Shown in pieces: positions 11,607 through 25,195 of a stretch of 64,000 nt of DNA. This DNA is from Stagonosporopsis chrysanthemi. Taxonomy: Eukaryota; Ascomycota; Dothideomycetes; Pleosporales; Didymellaceae. The stretch spans positions 186,001 to 250,000 of the forward strand of contig JAFISE010000027.1 in assembly GCA_022560025.1 (NCBI GenBank), given 5' to 3'. The translations under genes were made by a program, and so were the position numbers. The notes under the pieces were generated by a model, which did not search any database, was not told the DNA's origin, and worked only from the letters and a program-made list of their open reading frames with translations. Each line of letters begins with the position of its first letter. Positions within the stretch are counted from its first letter, which is position 1.

Positions 11607-14449
11607 TTCCTCTCTCGGGCGTTGTCACACACGCCGGTTGTCTATCTATAAACCTACTGTGTACATCGCACTGACGTCGTGGCTTTACATACGCCTCTTC
11701 TACATCATCGACGTGGTGCAATTGCCCATCTCCCGCCTAAATTGCACACGATCTCGCCTCCTACGCACCGATACGCTGTTGAAGTGGTACAATTAGCTCG
11801 GTTTGATGCCATGGTGACGTGGATGATATATGGGCCTAAGGCCATCGTGGAGCGGGATCGTGAACGGTAGCGTGCGGGTGGATCGAGGCTAGAGAGATGA
11901 TTGGCCAATTGCACGATGGCGTAGACGGGACCTTGCTGAGATGAACCAATGGGCAGCGAGGATGGTGCTCTACCGCATATTTTGGTCGTGCGACACCAGC
12001 CTTGCTATGTCGATGCTCGACAGAATCTTGTTCGAGACTGGTGTGGCCGCGGGGAGTGTTTGAGAGGCAACGGTACGTTTATATGGGAAATTTGAGTGGT
12101 GCCTTCTGGTTGCGCTGCTGGTCATCGTGCAGCTGGTCATCGTGCAGCTGGTTGAACTAAGAGAGTTCAGCACATAGGCTGTTACCCCAGATCTTGGCCG
12201 GTGACGGGAGCCGGGCGGGCTGGTCTTGGTGTGTGAGTTCAGCTGGATCCTTTCCTTACCCAAGATCCAAGCATTCGACCTTCAATGTCTGCTGTACATA
12301 ATACTACAGCAAAACGAAGAGACCCGCCTGCGTATGCATTGAACGTGTGTCTCAGCGTTGAAGTCTATTCGTGGTCGTTGACGAAACAGATTGTAGACAG
12401 AATTGATACTCGAATAGCGCATTTCAAACTGACGAGCACCCACAACGAGCCAGAGCCAGAAATCCGAACTGGTCCCTGTCATCAATAGTTTAGCCATCAG
12501 CTGTCGACGTTGTTGCATAGTGTCGATTGTGAGCAGCTGTTGTAGGTATGTTGAACACGTGAGCGTCGGACGAGAGTGGACAGCCTTGCATAGCCGCGGG
12601 GACGATGTCAGCAATGAGCTGTAAGGTTCACAGCTTCACATGTGCATGCCGCCGCATGGGCCAACAGTTTCAGGACAGGTGCAACGGCGTACCTGGATGG
12701 CATGTACACAGTACAGTTGCAATGTTTCTTACAAAGCATACCGGTAAGCCAAACAGACTGTCTCGTCTCGTCTCGGCGGCGTCTTCGGTGGCGGTTCTCC
12801 CCTTGGTCGGCCCCGTTGCTCGGGAGGTAAGCATGCGCGGGGGATTAAAAATGCCCATCGATGATTACCGAACGGAGGCGTGTCCACAAGCTTTGGCGGG
12901 CCCGGAAGCCACTTCCCCAGATTCCTGTGAGCAAATTCGGATGATTCGGATCGGAAATGGTGAGTAACGTACGGATTCGGTCGTGCTTACGGTGGAATTG
13001 TTATCAGGATGAAGGCACACAAGTCGCGCAGGACGCAGGGCTAGCGGGTCTGGATCACTCAGGAGGGTGAGGAGTGAAGTGCAGCTGCAGGTGTGATTGG
13101 ACGGCTCTTAGGGCGATCTGCAGGCCGGGGGGTTGTGCGCCCACAGAGCGTTTCGCAGGTGCAGCCGAGGGGAGGGCATGTTGATTTTGCGAGAGTTTGT
13201 CATAAACAAAGAGACGCTGTGTGACGTCTGATGTCGCCTGACCGTGGAGTGAGCGAGGCGTTGTCGCGCCGACAGGCCAAAACAGAGCTGCTTTCAGCCA
13301 CAACGTGGACTAGGCTGCTGCTGACGGCGCTGCATGTCTATTTTGTTATTTCTGTGGTGGTGCTGGCGCTGGCGCTGGCGCTGGGGGTTAACTTTGATGG
13401 GGGCGGACGTGCACGGCTGATGGTAAGCGTGAGATGTCTGGCAAATCTGACCATCTCACCAGACGGCGGTGCATCGAGGGCCTACTGCGGTGGTTTGTCT
13501 CGTATTGTTGCGCAAGCTGCGGCTTAGGCTGGGAGATGGACGTGCCCGCCTGGCGGGTTCAGAGATTTTCTCGAGCGATGCGCTGGAGGCCCGCAGCAGG
13601 GACACGGCCAGCACGGCGCCCGTGTTGGTGGGCGTGATGGGCGTGATGGGCGTGATGTGCCAGGGCTCCCGGCTAACGAAGCCTGCGAGTGCAGCGCGAA
13701 CGACTCGAGCGGGCTGCCGTATCACGGGGCAACGCAGCTATCTCGCCGCATGCCGCGCAGGCTGTACTTGTACTGTGTACCTCGAGAGCTTCGCCACCGT
13801 GTTGCTCCCCGGCGGCGCTGAAACGCGCAAGAATGCGCGCTGGGGGGCATGCGCGGTGCTGCAGGCGTCCACAAGCGCTGCAGAGCCGAGGCCAGCGCGC
13901 GCCGTATCTCCAGCCAAAGAGCGCAGGCGAGCGCGGGCGGGCGCAGGCGAGTGCAGGCGGGCGGCAGGTGACTTCACAGCGCGCACCTGGCCCCTCGCTG
14001 CCAACTGGATAGCGTCCAGAAGTGCGTCCGAGCTGCAGCCCGCGGCCCTGCTTCTGCTGCTTGTCACGCTCGCGCCGTTTCGCCTGCGGGCCGTGTGCTG
14101 TGTATGGCTGCGCGTCTGAGAAAGCACCGCCGTCTGCTGCAGCACGCACTGCTCTCCGTGCGCTGTGCCCCTCGCCGCCAGTGCCCACTGCTCGCTGCTC
14201 GCTGCCCGCTGCTCGCTGCTCACCATCACAAAACCGCGCCGCTGCCCGCCCGAGCCCGCGCCCGCCCGCCCAACGCTCGCTACGCCCAATTGCCTGCCAG
14301 TGCCCGCCAGTGCCCGCCAGTGCCCCCCTCGCCGTCTGCTGCGCTCGCCGGGCCCCGCGATGCCGGCTGTCTAGCAGCACCGCCGTCCATTGCACCACAC
14401 CGTCCACACTGTCCACACCGTCCGCACCGTCCGCACCCACTGCCCTCGC

Positions 14450-14480
<31 letters not shown>

Positions 14481-14644
14481 TTCGCCCTCGCCCTCACCAG
14501 CGCGCCGTGCCCCCAGCCCGCCGCCTCCCACCATGGTCCTGGCAGCTGCGTGCTCATAGCTCACTTCTGCCGGCCCGTGGGCGAGCGCCCTGTTCCCCGT
14601 CCCTCCCACGACCCCGACTGTAGCGACGTCGCGCCCCGCCCCCC
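11607..14644. other. Long GC-rich intergenic region and RIM15 leader, with simple repeats
   Basis: No convincing gene is seen in 3 kb. Overlapping frames around 13470-14690 on both strands are long only because the DNA is GC-rich and stop-poor. Repeats include a 15-bp duplication (GGTCATCGTGCAGCT, about 12119-12149), GGCGCT units near 13372, GGGCGTGAT units near 13632, CTGCTCGC units near 14190 and CCAGTGCCCG units near 14298. The last several hundred bases are pyrimidine-rich and probably the promoter and 5' leader of RIM15. Confidence 0.5.
14442..14495. repeat. GCCCTC/GCCTTC hexanucleotide tract upstream of RIM15
   Basis: About nine tandem hexamers of the form GCCCTC with occasional GCCTTC lie 150-200 bp before the RIM15 start codon. 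Such CT-rich tracts are common in fungal promoters and leaders of strongly regulated genes. A regulatory role is inference. Confidence 0.7.
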
Positions 14645-17600
14645 ATGTACGAGGTGCAGCCAACCATGCTGGCGCCGCCCGCCGTGACGGCGCTGCGCAA
14701 CGAGGCCGCCGCGTCGACGGCCCAGCAGCGCGTCAACATGGAGCGCACCGTCAGCCAGGACATGCGCGAGGAGAGGGAGGACCTGAAGGAGGCCGCCGAG
14801 CACAGCCTGAACATCATCATGGACCTCGACCTCACCGGCAAGGTGCGCTACGTCAGCCCCTCGTGGCGGGACGTGGTCGGCACCAGCCCCGACCTCGTCA
14901 AGGGCAAGCCCGTCCTCGACATCATCTTCGCCGGCAAGGATGGCTTCGCCGAGACCATCGAGTCGGTCAGAAAGTACGACTCCAGGAGCCACATCGCCCG
15001 CTTCTCCGTGCTCATGGGCCCGCACTCGATCCTGCGCCGCAAGCGCTCCAAGCCCGCCGTCGACCGCGAGCAGCAGTCGGTCCCACCCTCGCCCACCAAG
15101 GACGACGACGACGACGACGAGAACCAGATTCTGAACCTCGAGGCCCAGGGCATCATGGTCTACGACCGCGCCACAGGCGCCGAGAGTCATGTGCGTCAAC
15201 ACCGCCTGCTCTGCAGTCGTATGCTAACTGTGCTAGACAATGTGGATGGTCCGTCCATCGGTGCTGCGCGAGGTCACCATCGACCTCCCCGAGGAGCTCG
15301 TCGAGTCTCTTGGCGTGGGAGCAGAAGTGCTCGCCCACTACCTCACTGGACTAGCAGAGCAAGGCGCGCACGAACCGCGAAACCACCCCCCGCCGCTGCC
15401 AGTGCTGTGTCGAATCTGCGAACGCCAAATCACCCCATGGTGGTTCGAGAAGCACTCCGAGCTCTGCTTGCAGGAGCACCGTGCTGAAATGGACGTCCAG
15501 ATGGCCCAGGAGACCCTCTCGGAGCATCGCAACGCCATCGTCAGGGTCTTAGACACGCTGGAAGCACAAGCCCGGCCCTCAAGGGCGGCCCCTGCTGACC
15601 CAGCAGCCCTGATTCAGCCACCCGAGTACCACGGACTCCTCATCCAACCAATGTCAAACCCATCTTCCGGAACACCGTCCGGACGCAACTCTCCTGCCTC
15701 GCCGCCCTCGAGATCGAGAGAACGGCCCAATGCTTCTGGCTTTGGACACCATCGAGCACGCTCTTTCGCCGTTCGACGGCCTCTTGCTCGTATCGTCGAA
15801 CTCGTTCTCGATCTGTGCGACACTGCCCTCGAAGTAAACACGCCAGCCATCAAAGACAACATCCGCAATGCTTCCGAGATTCGGACGCAATCACCGCAAT
15901 CAGAGAACCGCATCTCACAGGTGCTGCAGTGGCAATCACCCACGTCAGGCTCGTCAGACTTCAGCGAAGGCTTGAGACTGCTCTGTGAAGACACCAACCG
16001 GCTGGCAAAAGCAAAAATCGATGCCGTCTTCAGGCACCGCCACATTCTCGAGTACTCGGAAAGATTGCGTATCGAGTTCGACGTTCTGGTTCAAGAATGT
16101 ATAGAAGCCGCCGTCGTCAAGGCTGCACGCATAGCTGCTGGAGAAGACAGCTCCTCGGATGATGAACCGGTGGAGGAAGAACCACAGTCAGATGCAATCG
16201 ACATACCTGGAGGTGACGAGGGCATCTTCCCTGGCTCATTTGAGCCGCCGTCAGCCATGGCTCAGGCCTTGCACAATGCATCAGACATATCCCTGCCCTC
16301 GGGAGTGGGCCGTCGAGAGTCATCCGTGGCAGACTCTACGCGCTCAAGCAGCCCAAGAGGAGGCTGCCAGACACCCAGGTCACACGCCGGCCCAATCAGC
16401 ATTGCAAGCCATACGAATCGAAGGTCCATGCATTTCGAGAGCGATGCTGGCATGGAGAGCGACACGAGTATGCGGTCATCAGTGCTGTCTGGTCCTCGAC
16501 GAGCCGATTCACCAGCAAACTCGGAACTCGGTTTGAGCAGAGTGGCTAGCTCGCGAGAACGAAAGCGCAAGAGCTTGATTCTACCAAGCGTCTTATCCAG
16601 TCGGCAGCAATCGCCTGCTCGCACCATGCACCCGCCGCCACCAGCCTCGCCATTGAGAACGAGCAAGCCTCGTCTTTCCACGGGTCCTGAGGCCTTGCAA
16701 TCACCAATCACATCACCCGTGCTCACGACAACCGAGTTCTCGTCCCCTGCCATGTCCATGGCTATCAATCACCACCGTAGACAGTCCTCGACTGCTGGAT
16801 CAGATGGTCCAAGAGCTTTGTCTCCTCGCCTGTTGCCCATCACGCAACCACAGCCACGCGCAGTGCCTCCCTCGATCAAGGACTTTGAAGTCGTCAAGCC
16901 CATCAGTAAGGGTGCTTTTGGTAGCGTCTATCTTGCCAAGAAGAAGTCGACCGGCGAGTACTACGCCATCAAGGTCCTGAAGAAGGCAGACATGGTGGCC
17001 AAGAATCAAGTCACCAATGTCAAGGCTGAACGAGCCATTATGATGTGGCAGGGCGAGAGCGATTTCGTCGCAAAGCTCTACTGGACGTTTTCGAGCAAGG
17101 ACTATCTGTACCTTGTCATGGAATATCTCAACGGAGGCGATTGTGCTTCTCTGATCAAAGTTCTGGGTGCCTTGCCAGAAGATTGGGCCAAGAAGTACCT
17201 GGCTGAGGTCGTCCTGGGCGTAGAACATCTCCACAGCCGCAGCATCGTGCACCGCGATCTGAAACCAGACAATTTATTGATCGACGCCAAAGGCCACCTG
17301 AAGCTGACTGACTTTGGTCTGTCCCGCATGGGTATGATTGGGCGTCAGAAGCGCGCGTTGAAATCAGATCCCAATGAGCATGCGCCTGACCTACTGAAGA
17401 CTGGGCCTTTCCATCGTGCTGCCTCTGGCTCATCTGCGTCCCGGTCTGCATCCTTCGATCTCAATCCCTCGCCATCTACAACGCCATCCATGACTCCCGC
17501 GTTAGCTGGCGACCTTGGCCAGCCGTCTTACTTCAGTCTGAGTCGAGACACATCCCATAGCCGCGAACAGAGCAGAAGAACATCTGGCAATCGCAGCGAC

Positions 17601-20525
17601 AGCGCGGATAGCGAGGCGCTGCAAGCCATGTTCCGCCGCTTCTCCATCGCCGACGCCAACTTTGGACCGGGTCAGCGGTCTCCTATCGAGGAAGAAGATT
17701 TCAGCGACAACGGGTCTCCGGATATTCTCGCCCCTACAATGAGTAATTCCACAGTCGCTCAGGCGCAGAATCAGACGCCGCCGCCGACAACACACATGCC
17801 CCCTCCGCACATGACACTTTTTGATCCCGATGACAGCAATGAGCGCAAGTTTGTTGGTACACCCGACTACCTGGCACCAGAAACCATTGCTGGTAATGGG
17901 CAAGACGAGCTCAGCGATTGGTGGTCCTTGGGCTGCATCCTTTTCGAAAGTCTGTACGGCTACCCACCGTTCCACGCTGATACGCCAGACGAGGTGTTCC
18001 AGAACATCCTCGCGCGTAGGATTGACTGGCCTTCGGAGGACGACCATGTCTATGATATCTCAGACGATGCGAAGGATCTGATGAACCGATTGATGTGCTC
18101 AGATCCAACAAAACGTCTGGGTGCTAACGCAGACGAGAAGTATGCTAGCGGCGGTGAAGAGATCAGAGCTCATCCCTGGTTCGCCGACATCAATTGGGAG
18201 TCTTTGCGCGATGATGAAGCTTCCTTCATTCCTGCACCCGAGAACCCAGAAGATACAGAATACTTCGACACAAGAGGAGCGGCCATGGCGAGCTTCTCGC
18301 CAGAGTTCGAGGATCAGGGGACGTCTTCGGCCGGAACACCAAGCGCTGACTATCCAGACCGCCCTCATGATGCACTGTCGCGAGTGCGATCCCAGGTTAG
18401 CGTCTCGACTATGAAGCGAGGCCTCATACCATTGCACATTCCAGCTCACGTAAGAGAAGGCAGGTCTAGAAGACTCAGCGAGCCAATGGCTACAGACGAC
18501 TTTGGCAATTTCAGTTACAAAAACCTTCCAGTATTGGAGAAGGCAAACAAGGACGTGATCCAAAAGCTGCGTGCTGAAGCCATGCTTCCACAGAACAAGT
18601 CTAGCTCGGCTATACATTCGCCGACTGTTACCTCGCCCTCGCCGTCTCTAGACACCAGCCCTCTCGTGCCTGGACCGCTGAAGCGCACCTTGTCCACCAA
18701 CCGAGCCAGCGGCAGGCCAGCATCGCCCTCAATGAGCGGGCCAGCTTCTTCGCCCAGCCGAGGCTCACAGCCGTCATCACCTTTACTTGTGCAATTCAGT
18801 ACTGGTCAGCATCATGAGCGACGTAAGACATCCAGCAGCTCCTCTACTTTATCCCACTCAACCAGCAATCCAGGTTCTCTTCAGCCAGGAAGCTTCTTCG
18901 ACCCCAATCGCTTATCAGGCCTGCGCCCCTCTCCCGAAGCCGTCTCGCCGGGCAAGCCCACGAAGATCGGGTCTGGGATGTCTGCTTCGTTCTCCGAGAA
19001 GCTGGGATCAAGCCCACGCCAGTCATCCACCGGACCGGCAAATTCTTCATCTCGTGCACGGTCCCAGACAGTTGGATCACAGGACGGCGATGTGGTGCTA
19101 CCAGGTCATCACAAGCGGCGCAGCCAAGTACTCGACATTTCTCCTTCGTCGTCGGACACAGAAGACTCGCGGGCTAAGGCGCTTTTGCGCGTTCAACGAC
19201 GGAGGCAAAGCTCGCGGAGACTGTCACAAATCAGCTTCGGCGACGGGCCTTTCTTCCGCCCACTCGATGTTCTCATCTGCGAAGACCACCCAGTATCGAG
19301 GCTTGTCATGGAGAAGCTGCTCGAAAAGCTGCGCTGTCGTACACTGACTGTCAACAATGGGTCGGAGGCTATCCGCTACGCCATGGGCGAAGTCAAGTTC
19401 GACATCATCATGATGGAGTTCAGGCTGCCCCAGGTCAACGGCGCCGATGTGGCCCGCATGATCAGGGACACGAAGAATGCGAACACAACCACACCAATCG
19501 TTGCAGTGACCGGCTACCTCAAGGAGCTGCAAGCACCACATTACTTCGATGCCCTGATAGAAAAGCCCCCGACGATTGCTAAGCTTACCGATACGCTGGG
19601 CCGTCTGTGCCAGTGGAAGCCACCTCCGCAGAATTGGGCACCAACCCAGATTTATCCCTCCATGATGCCCTCGGGCCTGCGACAAGAGTCGACACGGCAA
19701 GAAGACAGTCCCACGACGAATTCCAACTCGTCTGGCTTCTCTCAAGTGCCAGGAAGCTACCGTGACTCCAGTCGCGAAGACTCGATCAGCTCCAGCTTCT
19801 TTGGCGACAACGACAGTCGCACTAGCGAAGATGTGCCGGTCATCATTGCACGACACGGCACGGATGATTGGCGCGAGCGAGATGTTGCTCATGCAATGAG
19901 CGGGCTGGGTATTTCTGAACACGAAGCAGCCAATGCAGATCGCAAGGACATGGCGCAAAAGCGGGCAGGTGCACCTGATCTGCGCCCTGACCTCCCCCAC
20001 GAAGTCTCCGCACCGGCCGTCTTGGAAGCGGCAACGATCCGCCGCCAGCGATCTGCCGAGCAAGTCGGTGCCAAGCGTCGTCTTATCGAGACACGCAAAC
20101 ACGAGTCTGCAGAGTCGGGCGATGATGAGGATGACGAGCTCGGCCACACTACTGCCACGAAGACCCGCAGCCCCAAGACGCGCCCAAAATCGTCGTCGAA
20201 GCTGGGCATCGAGATGATGCGCACCAACAGCCGCGGCAGCGTCATCTCCGTGGAAACTGACATGGGCGCCTCCGCATCAGAGTCTGCTCTAGCATCGTCC
20301 CCGCCTCCAGCCATCACAGAGGACACAGCAGCCGAGGAGCGCGAGGCGAGCCTCTGCACATCTGACGTGCCACACATGTCGCTCACACCGCCTGAGATCT
20401 TTTCTGCATCGCGCGGAAAAGACGTTGTCGACATGGAGGTGGGCACGCCCAAACAGGGCAATGGTGCAGCGACACCTGACCCCGACCCCACGCCGCGAGC
20501 GAGCTTGGCGAAGACGGGTTCCTAG
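14645..20525 (+). CDS. RIM15: Rim15-type PAS/AGC protein kinase with receiver domain
   Basis: A nutrient-signalling Ser/Thr kinase; in yeast Rim15 acts below TORC1/PKA to trigger quiescence through the Igo/endosulfine-PP2A branch. Exon 1 is 14645-15190, a 46-bp intron with a GCTAAC branch site follows, and exon 2 is 15237-20525; 1944 residues. Order: PAS domain (about 50-120), CxxC...HxxxxC zinc finger (about 240-260), AGC kinase from about 730 with GKGxFG-like SKGAFGSVY, VAIK-type Lys, HRDLKPDN and DFG. An insertion of about 180 residues sits in the activation segment before GTPDYLAPE, as in this family. The C-terminal receiver domain starts near 1522 (VLICEDHPVSRLVMEKLL). Its phosphoacceptor position is Glu (IIMMEFRLPQ) rather than Asp. 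Long Ser/Pro-rich linkers carry many SP/TP sites. An upstream start exon cannot be excluded. Confidence 0.95.
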
Positions 20526-21391
20526 CTGGCACCCGGTCGCTCGGCCAGCTATTTCTCTCTCCCGTCGTTGCTGTAGCGACGTATGATCGTTTTGGATCGG
20601 AAGAGTTGAACCGTTTTTGTTTTGTTATTTGTATTGAGCATGGTGCATGGGTGTAGTGGTGTTTCAATGGTAGTGCACCGAAACATACAGCAGCTGTCAG
20701 CGTTCAGTTCAGTTCAAGGCTTCTGTTCTCGAGCATTTCCTGCGCCAGCCAGCTTCAATCTTCTTTTTGCCTTCAAACGTGTCGATATACAATGTTGTTT
20801 TTCGACGCCTGCTTTTTCACGAATGACGCCTGGGATTTGGGGGGACTCTTCGCTCGCTTTTTGCTTTTTTATTGGCTTTTTTTTTTCTTTTTTTTTTCCT
20901 TGCTACTTTACTGCTCTATACCCACGTGCGCCGTTCGGTGAGACGCCGCTTGGGTCTAGACTGCCACTCGCTTCGTTGTACCTTGTTGACGGTTTTGGGG
21001 ACGTGTGCGATATGAGACTGGCGTGTGAGTTTTTTGGATGGGGGCAAAAGCTGGCGCGTGCTGTGTATAGTTTGAAGGAGATAAGTAGCATAGGATAGTC
21101 AGATGAGCAGCAATGGATCACTTCGCTCGTCACCCACCTCTTGCGGGAACCAACTGTAGTGCGGACAAAAACCGTTGATGTCGCCCCAGAGTGGAGCTTG
21201 CAATCGATAACGGGTAGGACGGGGCGGAATGCGGGGAGAGCTCCTCAGCGGCCATATCAGGTGCTCGTCATGCAGGTACACAGTGCACGACGGAGCAGCT
21301 GATAGCATCATCCATCCCAACCACCCTCAGTGAAACCTCCACTCTCCGCATATAGCCCCTCAAGCTCCAAGCCGAGCTCCAGTCCAGCACA
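20526..21391. other. RIM15 3' flank and AMS1 promoter
   Basis: It contains a T-rich pyrimidine tract at about 20860-20900, probably in the AMS1 promoter or the RIM15 3' region. A plus-strand frame at 20622-21098 looks spurious (low-complexity Phe/Ser with no family). No other feature seen. Confidence 0.5.
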
Positions 21392-24300
21392 ATGGGCGGC
21401 GAATGTTGCAACCGCACCGTGCCCATGTCACGACCGTCGGGCAATTACCCGCAGCTGGCTGCTGGGCCCGTGGGAAAGCAGATCCACAGCATCTACGCCA
21501 GCAGGCTGCGGCAGTTCACCGACTCTGGGCAGTACCGCAACCAGGGCTTGATCGGGTAGGTGGCGTTCGTCGAGGTCCGCTCTGCGAATGTAGCTGCTGA
21601 CTGCCCACCCTAGCAAGCTCGACGAGGCCCGCATCAAGGGCACCGACACCAGCCACGTCAAGCTCTCCGTCTACTCGCCGCCGGGCCAGTCGCGCCCCCT
21701 CTTCAAAGAAGCCACGAGCCATGAGTTCACGCCCACCCACGTCGGCGCCTCCTTCGGCCCTAGCTGGTCGACGCACTGGTTCAAGGTGCAGCTCACCGTG
21801 CCCCAGGACCTGCTGAAGAAGGAGCGCCTGGAGTTCCACTGGGACGCGGACAATGAGGGCCTCATCTGGACCGAAGACGGCCACACCGTGCACGGCCTGA
21901 CGGGCGGCGGCGAGCGCGTCGAGCACATTCTGCCCGACGCCTTTCGCGACGGCAAGGAGCACACGTTCTACATCGAGATGGCGTGCAATGGCATGTTTGG
22001 CAACGCGCCCGGCGGCGACTCGATCCAGCCGCCAGACCCGGACAGATACTACACGCTGCACACGGCCGACATTGTGGCCGTGAATCTCGAGGCCCGCGCC
22101 CTGTACTTTGACTTCTGGGAGATTGGCGATGCGTCCCGTGAGTTCCCGCAGGATTCAATCGAGGCGCATGGAGCACAGCAGGTCGCGAACCGCATCATCG
22201 ACGCGTTTATTGCTGGCGGCGGCAGCAATGAGAGCATCAAGAAGGGGAGAGAGATTGCACGCGAGTACCTGGGCAACGTGGACTCGCACAAGGTGTACAA
22301 TGGGGACAAAGACGCCTTGGTCACGGGCATTGGGTACTGCCACATCGACACCTGCTGGCTGTGGCCTTTTGCAGAGACGAGGCGGAAGGTCAATCGCTCG
22401 TGGTCTAGTCAGTGCGATCTCATTGACAGGTACCCGGAGCTGCGCTTCTGCTGCTCGCAAGCGCAGCAGTACAAGTGGCTTGAGCAGGACTACCCGTCCA
22501 CATTCGACCGCGTCAAGAAGAAGGTCAAGGAAGGCAGCTTCCAGCCTATTGGAGGAAGCTGGGTCGAACACGACACCAACCTGCCTGGTGGCGAGTCTCT
22601 CATTAGGCAGTTCTTGTACGGACAGCGGTACTTTGAGAGCAAGTTTGGGCAGCGTTGCAAGACCTTCTGGCTCCCAGATACGTTCGGCTACTCGACGCAG
22701 CTACCCCAAATCTGTCGTATTTCCGGCATGACACGCTTCCTGACCCAGAAGCTAAGCTGGAACAACATCAACACCTTCCCTCACACCACTTTCAACTGGG
22801 TCGCTCTCGACAACAGCCAGGTCATCTGCCACATGCCGCCAGCCGAGACTTACACTGCCGAGGCCAACTTTGGCGACGTCAAGCGCAGCGTCACACAGCA
22901 CAAGTCTCTTGATCAAGATCAGACCTCCCTCCTCGTCTTCGGTAAGGGTGACGGTGGCGGTGGGCCAACATGGCAGCACCTCGAGAAACTGCGTCGCTGC
23001 CGAGGTATCAGCGACAAGACCACCCTGCTCCCACGCGTCAAGCTCGGCGACTCAGCAGACGACTTCTTCGACAAACTGGAGAAGAAGGTCGAGAACGGCA
23101 CCGAGCTCGTGACATGGTACGGGGAGCTGTATTTTGAGCTTCACCGCGGCACGTACACGTCGCAGGCGAACAACAAGCGCAACAACAGGAAGAGCGAGTT
23201 CCTGCTCAGAGATCTCGAGTACCTTGCTACGCTGGCGACGATCAAGAACGGCTTTGGGAAGAGCAGTGCGTACAAGTATCCAAAGAAGGAGATTGACGAT
23301 ATGTGGGAGAACGTGCTGCTGTGCCAGTTCCACGACTGCTTGCCCGGAAGTTCGATCGAGATGTGCTACGACGATTCTGACAAGGTAGGTTATTTGGCTG
23401 GACGTATTGTTTGATGATGCTGACGTCTCTAGATTTACGCCGAAGTGTTTGCTACCGGCGAGAGACTTGTGTCCGAGGCGCTGTCTGAGCTTGGATTCGA
23501 CGACGAGAAATCGCTCAGCGCGAATAGCAGTCTTGGCGCTATCAACACCTTGCCTTGGAAGCGCAGCGAGATAGTAAAGCTTCCGCAATCCCACTCGCAA
23601 GAGTATGGCCTTGCAGATGGCGAAGGGTTGAGTGCGATGTCTGTCCGCCCTCTTGCCTCTGCTTACTCTGCGGCCACTGCTTCGATCGCGGAGACCGGCC
23701 CCGGTGTCTTTGAGTTGCGCAACTCGCAGTTCGCAGTCAAGGTCACAGACGGTGCCATCACTTCGCTCTACGATCTCAAGGCTGAGCGAGAGCTGATTCC
23801 CAAGGGCAAGAAAGCAGCTCAACTAGTCATCTATGACGACAAGCCTCTCTACTGGCAAGCATGGGACGTGGAGGTGTACCACCTTCAATCTCGGCAGGAA
23901 CTCTCCCCTGAGAAGGTCTACATCTCATCCTCGTCCTCCGCCAAGGTGTCTCTCACGATCGAGACCAAGATCTCGGACAAGTCATGGATCACCACAACGC
24001 TCTCTTTACCTGCCGCAATCGGCGGCGCATCCAGCGCCATTGAGATCGAAGCCGACATTGAATGGCACGAGACTATGAAGTTCCTGAAGGTCGAGTTCCC
24101 CGTCGACATCACCAACACCGAAGCCAGCTACGAAACCCAGTACGGCATCGTCCGCCGCCCCACCCACTACAACACCACCTGGGACATGGCCAAATTCGAG
24201 GTCTGCGTCCACAAATGGGCCGACCTGTCCGAAGCCACGTACGGCGTCTCCATCCTCAACGACTCCAAGTACGGCTTCGCCGTCGCCGGCAACGTCATGC

Positions 24301-24881
24301 GCCTGAGCATCCTCCGCGCGCCCAAGGCGCCCGACGCCCACGCCGACATGGGCCGCCACAAGACCAAATACGCCATGTTCCCGCACGCCGGCCCGCTCAC
24401 CCACGCCACGGTGCGCAAAGCCTTCGAGTTCAACAACCCGCTGCGCATCGTCGGCCACTCGCGCCGCAGCGCCGCCGCCGACCTCGCCGGCCAGCCCACC
24501 CCATCCGCCAAACCCGGCGTCCTCGCCGCCTTCAAGATCCTCGGCGCAGACAACCTCGTCCTCGACACCATCAAGCGCGGCGAAGACGACGACGACGTCT
24601 CGCGCGGCGAGCTGCCGGTCAGAAACGGCCACTCGGTCATTGTGCGCGTGTACGACGCCCTGGGCGGCAGGAGCAAGGCCGTGTTGGGCTGGGGCGCGAT
24701 CAAAGTCGGCAAGGTGTTGAAGACGAACGCGCTGGAGGACGACGAGGAGGATCTGTCGGCGCACATGGTGCGGTGGTGTGCTGGCGCGGCCGGGAGCGAT
24801 GGCGCGCGCGGTGAGCATGGGGTGCAGATTGAGCTCAGGGCGTTTGAGGTCGCGACGTTTAGGCTGGTGCTGGAGGGTTGA
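21392..24881 (+). CDS. AMS1: Vacuolar alpha-mannosidase (GH38)
   Basis: Hydrolyses terminal alpha-mannosyl residues of free oligosaccharides in the vacuole; the yeast homologue Ams1 is delivered by the Cvt/autophagy route. Three exons (21392-21555, 21614-23384, 23433-24881) give 1127 residues, normal for the cytosolic/vacuolar GH38 class. There is no signal peptide, which agrees with import from the cytosol. The catalytic domain shows the zinc-binding HIDTCWLWPF, the nucleophile motif FWLPDTFGYS, GGSWVEHDTNLPGGES and CQFHDCLPGSS. The start MGGECCNRTV is the only ATG in frame before the conserved KQIHSIYASRLRQF segment. It is parallel to RIM15 and convergent with SEC9. Confidence 0.95.
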
Positions 24882-25195
24882 GACTGCGCTGTAAGGGGCT
24901 GTAAGGGGCTGTAAGGTGCGGTGCGGTGCGTGGCATGCATGGTGTAGCGTAGGCGTAGAGGTAGGCGTAGACGCAGTGCATCTCTCACACACATCCCACG
25001 GCGCCACACAATAAACGACGTGCATGCATTCTGCCATTGGTTGAGAGATTCTTCCCATATACACACTTCTATTAGGCCGTAATACACACACAGTACACAA
25101 AGTGAACAATCCATCAGAATGCCGTTCTTTGCTTCGACCGTCGTTTCTCCACTCTTCACTTGAGCCATCTACATTCGAACCCCTCCCCCCTCCAT
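24882..25195. other. Convergent 3' region between AMS1 and SEC9
   Basis: A short terminator region. It contains tandem GGCTGTAAGG-type units directly after the AMS1 stop and GTAGGCGTAGA units near 24950. No gene is seen. Confidence 0.5.

Noticed and set aside
13470..14690. Several long overlapping frames on both strands
   Set aside because: GC-rich, stop-poor simple-repeat DNA gives long frames by chance; the proteins are Arg/Ala/Pro low complexity in every frame.
20622..21098. 158-codon frame after RIM15
   Set aside because: It lies across the T-rich 3' flank and AMS1 promoter, has no motif and resembles no family.
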